In this document: positions 5,619-8,886 of the stretch, piece after piece
How the letters are laid out: every line of letters begins with the position of its first letter
Numbering within the stretch: the first letter of the stretch is position 1
Source: an uncultured Eisenbergiella sp.
Lineage (GTDB): Bacteria > Bacillota > Clostridia > Lachnospirales > Lachnospiraceae
Length of the DNA stretch: 8,886 nucleotides
Assembly (NCBI GenBank): GCA_948960675.1
Contig: CARDPF010000048.1
Location: 1-8,886 of the forward strand
Direction: 5' to 3'
Program-made: the position numbers and the translations under genes
Notes under the pieces: model-generated
Database searches by the model: none
What the model saw: only the letters and a program-made list of their open reading frames with translations
Told to the model about the DNA's origin: nothing

Positions 5619-5676
5619 CGCGCTGCTTTTTGATAAACGCATTATGCGAAAAAGCTGCGCGGAAATGGGGTAAAAA
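5619..5676 (+). promoter_or_regulatory. Structured leader with ribosome-binding site before cas3
   Basis: GCGCTGCTTTTT (5620-5631) pairs with AAAAAGCTGCGC (5649-5660) with a single T-T mismatch. Inside, CGCA (5638-5641) pairs with TGCG (5645-5648). GGGG at 5667-5670 lies 6 nt before the cas3 ATG. The left end CGCGCTGCTT and the right 20 nt (GCGCGGAAATGGGGTAAAAA, 5657-5676) match the leader in front of the barstar fusion (10 of 10 and 17 of 20 bases). Confidence 0.6.
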
Positions 5677-7833
5677 ATGAAGCATACAAAAGCGGACGTT
5701 GTCCCGGGGGCAATTGCCCACAGGGTAGATGACAGGGAACAGACCATAGAGGAGCATTTGGAGCAAACCGCCCGGCAGGCAGAGCGGTTTGCCGCCTCCT
5801 TCGGAAAAGAAAAACGGGCATGGATGGCGGGACGGTTGCATGACATAGGGAAATATTCACCGGATTTTCAGGAACACATCCGCCATCCGGAGAAAACGGG
5901 AACCTGTGACCACTCCACGGCAGGAGCAAAGGAAGCGTTTGGGAGAGGGCAGCTGGAGGTGGCGGTAAGCATCATGGGGCATCATGGCGGCCTGCCGAAT
6001 TTCGGAAGTCCGATTGTGGATACCAGCGGGGACGGAACCTTTTGCGGACGGAAGAGGAAGTGGGAGGAGGGGAAAATCCCGGACTACAGCGCGTGGAAAT
6101 CCTGCGGCGCGCAGCAGGATTTTGGCAATGTAGAGCCGGTGGACGGAACCCGGACGGCCTTTGGGCGTTATATGGAGATCAAGATGCTGCATTCCGCGCT
6201 GGTGGATGCAGACTATTTGGATACGGAAAGGTTTATGCAGGACGGGGCTGTTTTGCGGGGGCAGTATGACACGATAGGGCAGCTAAGGGAGCGGCTGGAG
6301 AACTGGCTTGCCGGGGAAAAGTGGCTGGAGGCCCAAGGGGGCGTCAACGGAATGCGCGCAGAGATCCTGCAGGCAGCCGCAGCGCAGGGGAAAAAGCAGG
6401 GGCGGGGCATTTATACGCTGACCGTACCCACCGGCGGCGGAAAAACCGTCAGTTCGCTGCGGTTTGCCCTGCACCATGCGGCAGAACACGGTCTGGACCG
6501 GATAATCTATGTGGTTCCCTACACCAATATCATTGAACAGACGGCACAGAAGTTCCGCACAATTCTGGGAGAGGAAAATGTGTTGGAACACCATTCCAAC
6601 GTTGTATATGAAAAAGCGGATCAGGAGGAGTTAAATCCGTTCCTTTTGGCCAGCGAGAATTGGGACATGCCGGTGGTTATCACTACGGCAGTGCAGTTTT
6701 TTGAGTCTTTGTTCCACAATAAACCTTCACGGTGTCGCAAGATTCACAATATGGCAAACAGTGTGATTATCTATGACGAAGTGCAGATGCTGCCGGTGGA
6801 TTACTGGATTCCCTGTGTGCGGGCGCTGGAGGAATTGTCCGGTTCCTACCGGGCCACACAGGTGCTTTGTACGGCGACACAGCCTGCCATTACGTTTCCG
6901 GGCGGTAAGCAGCCGGAGGAAATTGCAGGGGATGTGGCGGGGTATTTTTCCGGTTTTAAGAGGGTGACGTTCCGGGATGCCGGGGAACTGGAACTTGACA
7001 GGGTGGCAGGGCGGATGGCGGCGCAGGAACAGGTTTTGTGCGTGGTAAATACGAAAAAAGCGGCCCGGGATTTGTATGACATGCTTGCAGGGGGCGAAGA
7101 TACTTTTTACCTGACTACCATGATGGTTCCGGCGCACCGGCAGGAGGTGCTCAAAAAGATCCGGGACAGGCTTGGGGCCGGGAAGTCCTGCAGGCTTGCG
7201 GCCACTTCCCTGGTGGAGGCCGGGGTGGATTTGGACTTTGCTTATGTGATGCGGGAACTGGCGGGTTTGGACTCTGTTTTGCAGGCTGCCGGGAGATGCA
7301 ACCGGGAGGGAAAGAGAAGCCGGGAAGAGAGTATCACGGAGATTTTTACTTTTGCAGGGAAAATCCCGCATACCATCCGGCAGCAGGCGGACGCTGCCCG
7401 CCGTGTGATGGCCGGATCTGACCAGTGGGATAGTTTGGAGGCGATCGAAGCATATTTTACATTCTGGCGGCAGCAGCGGGGAGGGCAGAATTTGGACAAA
7501 AAAGGGATTATGGAAAAGGTGGAGCAGTATGCGTTCCGCGACATTGCGGAGGCATTCCGGCTGATTGAGAGCGATACTTACACCATATATGTTCCGTGGG
7601 GGGAGGAGGGCGAAAGTCTTGTCGGACGGCTGCGGGCCGGGGAATATAACCGGAGCCTGCTCAGAAAGCTGGGAAGGTATGGGGTGAACGTGTTTCAATC
7701 ACATTATGTTTCCCTTTTGCAGGGGGATGCGGAAACCGTCAACGGACTGGCGGTGTTGACAAATATGTCCCTGTACCGGGCGCAGACCGGGCTGGAATTT
7801 GAAGAAAAGGAGGGGATTGCCATATTTTCTTGA
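5677..7833 (+). CDS. cas3: CRISPR-associated nuclease-helicase Cas3 (type I-C)
   Basis: A 718-residue HD nuclease fused to a superfamily-2 helicase; recruited by Cascade to an R-loop, it unwinds and degrades target DNA. The N-terminal HD domain (about 1-215) shows His27, His55-Asp56 (HDIGK), Asp78-His79 (DHS) and His102-His103 (MGHHGG) as candidate metal ligands. The helicase part has Walker A TGGGKT at 252-257 (Lys256), motif II DEVQ at 367-370, motif III TATQP at 399-403, motif V around SLVEAGVDLDF at 511-521, and motif VI QAAGRCNR at 536-543. All key residues are present, so the enzyme appears intact. The length is normal for compact I-C Cas3. It opens the cas operon behind a hairpin leader and ends 55 nt before cas5c. 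Confidence 0.96.
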   Translation: MKHTKADVVPGAIAHRVDDREQTIEEHLEQTARQAERFAASFGKEKRAWMAGRLHDIGKYSPDFQEHIRHPEKTGTCDHSTAGAKEAFGRGQLEVAVSIMGHHGGLPNFGSPIVDTSGDGTFCGRKRKWEEGKIPDYSAWKSCGAQQDFGNVEPVDGTRTAFGRYMEIKMLHSALVDADYLDTERFMQDGAVLRGQYDTIGQLRERLENWLAGEKWLEAQGGVNGMRAEILQAAAAQGKKQGRGIYTLTVPTGGGKTVSSLRFALHHAAEHGLDRIIYVVPYTNIIEQTAQKFRTILGEENVLEHHSNVVYEKADQEELNPFLLASENWDMPVVITTAVQFFESLFHNKPSRCRKIHNMANSVIIYDEVQMLPVDYWIPCVRALEELSGSYRATQVLCTATQPAITFPGGKQPEEIAGDVAGYFSGFKRVTFRDAGELELDRVAGRMAAQEQVLCVVNTKKAARDLYDMLAGGEDTFYLTTMMVPAHRQEVLKKIRDRLGAGKSCRLAATSLVEAGVDLDFAYVMRELAGLDSVLQAAGRCNREGKRSREESITEIFTFAGKIPHTIRQQADAARRVMAGSDQWDSLEAIEAYFTFWRQQRGGQNLDKKGIMEKVEQYAFRDIAEAFRLIESDTYTIYVPWGEEGESLVGRLRAGEYNRSLLRKLGRYGVNVFQSHYVSLLQGDAETVNGLAVLTNMSLYRAQTGLEFEEKEGIAIFS

Positions 7834-7888
7834 CACGCTATGGAGAAAAGGAAGGAAAAAAGGAAGGGAAAGGGGGAAAAGACGGAAA

Positions 7889-8569
7889 ATGTCCATAAAA
7901 TTAAAAGTATGGGGGGATTATGCCTGTTTTACGCGCCCGGAATTGAAGGTGGAAAGGTATTCCTACGACGTGATGACGCCGGGGGCGGCAGTGGGAATCC
8001 TGGAAGCGATTTTCTGGCATCCGGGGCTGCACTACCGGATCGACAAAATCCACGTGTTAAAGCCCATACAGTTTACGAGCATACGCAGAAATGAAGTCAA
8101 ATCCCGGATGGCGTCGTCGGGCGTAAAGGCGGCCGTCAAAAAGGAAGCGTTTGGGGATCTCTATTTAAACACCAAGGCGGACATTGTGCAGCGGGCTGCA
8201 ATGGTACTCAAAGACGTCGGTTACGTGATCGAGGCGCATTTTGACATCGGGCCGGAGGCCAACGGTACGGACAATCCGGGAAAGTTTCAGGATATTTTGA
8301 AAAGAAGGGCAAAAAAAGGGCAGTGCTATCACCAGCCCTATCTGGGGACGCGGGAATTCCCGGCGGGCTTTGCCCTGTGGGAGGAGGGTGAAATTGCCAC
8401 GCCTTATGACGGGCAGGAAAAAGACCTGGGCATTATGCTGCACCATATGGAATATACGCCGCGCAGGCTCAATGAAGGCGCGGTGGTCTATGATGTAGAG
8501 CCGGTATTTTTCCGGGCGGTGCTCAGGGACGGCATTTTGTCCCCGGAGGAAGGCGGGGTGCTGCGATGA
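7889..8569 (+). CDS. cas5c: CRISPR-associated protein Cas5c (type I-C pre-crRNA endonuclease)
   Basis: A 226-residue Cas5 of the I-C (Cas5d/Csd5) type. In this subtype, which lacks Cas6, Cas5 cleaves the CRISPR repeat and remains bound to the 5' handle in Cascade. The family signature is clear: FTRPELKVERYSYDVMTP at about 14-31, GILEAIFW at 36-43, LKPIQFTSIRRNEV at 57-70, and a later QRAAMVLKDVGYVIEAHF segment in the catalytic half. I did not assign individual catalytic residues. The ATG at 7889 gives the conserved MSIKLKVWGDY start and follows AGGGGGAAAA; a TTG at 7799 in the same frame would overlap cas3 and add an unusual Arg/Lys-rich 30-residue tail. Its TGA overlaps the cas8c ATG as ATGA, indicating coupled translation. 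Confidence 0.94.
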   Translation: MSIKLKVWGDYACFTRPELKVERYSYDVMTPGAAVGILEAIFWHPGLHYRIDKIHVLKPIQFTSIRRNEVKSRMASSGVKAAVKKEAFGDLYLNTKADIVQRAAMVLKDVGYVIEAHFDIGPEANGTDNPGKFQDILKRRAKKGQCYHQPYLGTREFPAGFALWEEGEIATPYDGQEKDLGIMLHHMEYTPRRLNEGAVVYDVEPVFFRAVLRDGILSPEEGGVLR

Positions 8570-8886
8570 TTTTTTATGAATTGGAAAAGCTATACCGGCA
8601 GCTGGTGCGGAAAGGAAAAATCAGCGCGCCGGGCTGGATGGATGAAAAGGTATCTTTCGGGCTGGTGCTGCGGGAGGACGGGGAACTGATGCAATTGCTT
8701 TCCCTGAAAGATGACAAGGGGAAACCACAGCTGCGGCCGGTTCCGCAGCATCCCGGGCGGACCAGCGGGGCTTGTGCGTTTTTCCTGTGGGATAATGCCA
8801 AATATTTGCTGGGGATAGACGAGACGGGAAATTCCCCAAAGGCCGCGGAAAAATTTGTACTTTCCAGAAAGAGGCATTTGGAACTG
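8566..8886 (+). CDS. cas8c: CRISPR-associated Cas8c/Csd1, N-terminal part (cut by window edge)
   Basis: The frame opens with ATG inside the cas5c stop (ATGA, 8566-8569) and stays open for 107 codons to the right edge. It begins MIFYELEKLYRQLV, and the segment PQHPGRTSGACAFFLWDNAKYLLGI, split here as PQHPGR and FFLWDNAKYLLGID, is the hallmark of Csd1 N-termini, followed by the ETGN/KAAEKF stretch. Cas8c is the large subunit of type I-C Cascade; it recognises the PAM and helps recruit Cas3. Full-length proteins are usually near 550-600 residues, so about a fifth is seen. GGAGGA at 8545-8550 and GGCGGGG after it serve as the ribosome-binding region within cas5c. The order cas3-cas5-cas8c is standard for subtype I-C. 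Confidence 0.92.
   Translation, partial: MIFYELEKLYRQLVRKGKISAPGWMDEKVSFGLVLREDGELMQLLSLKDDKGKPQLRPVPQHPGRTSGACAFFLWDNAKYLLGIDETGNSPKAAEKFVLSRKRHLEL

Noticed and set aside
5453..5680. 75-codon small gene upstream of cas3
   Set aside because: It lies across the MITE-like element, the inverted repeat and the cas3 leader, overlaps the cas3 start and has no recognisable product; the non-coding structures explain the sequence better.
6727..7698. 323-codon minus-strand frame opposite cas3
   Set aside because: Antisense to conserved Cas3 helicase motifs; the product has no family resemblance and a composition typical of shadow frames.
7799..7888. N-terminal extension of Cas5c from a TTG inside cas3
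   Set aside because: It would add a basic 30-residue tail encoded mostly by the purine tract; the conserved Cas5c N-terminus begins at the ATG at 7889.

Overview
The window looks like a chromosomal segment from a Clostridia-class Firmicute, most likely a gut Lachnospiraceae-type bacterium. The basis is purine-rich Shine-Dalgarno sites, use of GTG and TTG starts, the protein families present and a type I-C cas operon of the kind common in that group. Everything confidently coding is on the + strand. The organism assignment is an inference from family resemblance; no search was run.

Layout. (1) Positions 1-99 may be the C-terminal tail of an upstream gene. (2) Positions 113-2151 form a tight cluster of two HAD-superfamily hydrolases and a GNAT acetyltransferase, closed by a probable intrinsic terminator at 2163-2195. 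(3) Positions 2231-2752 encode a small flavodoxin-like protein. (4) Positions 2887-5149 hold a barnase/barstar-type ribonuclease-inhibitor locus. It consists of a lipoprotein carrying a barnase-like RNase domain with its catalytic residues intact, then 253 bp of structured repeats (a 70-bp unit in tandem duplicate plus a hairpin leader), then a barstar-like inhibitor that runs in frame into a complete GH88 unsaturated glucuronyl hydrolase. (5) Positions 5150-5676 are non-coding: a hairpin after GH88, a 134-bp MITE-like element with 22-bp terminal inverted repeats and 8-bp flanking direct repeats, another inverted repeat, and a second copy of the hairpin leader. (6) Positions 5677-8886 are the start of a type I-C CRISPR-Cas operon: cas3, cas5c and the first 107 codons of cas8c. 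The right edge cuts cas8c; cas7, cas4, cas1, cas2 and the array would be expected beyond it.

How the parts fit. The cas genes have the usual I-C order: Cas3 nuclease-helicase, Cas5 as the pre-crRNA endonuclease, Cas8c as the large Cascade subunit. The RNase lipoprotein would act outside the membrane and the barstar domain would protect the cytoplasm, as in classical barnase/barstar. The unusual points are the lipoprotein anchor, the barstar-GH88 fusion (a one-base change in a G run would split it into two ordinary genes), and a shared hairpin-plus-RBS leader directly in front of both the barstar fusion and cas3. These leaders and the MITE-like element suggest that mobile or dispersed small repeats have shaped expression of both loci.
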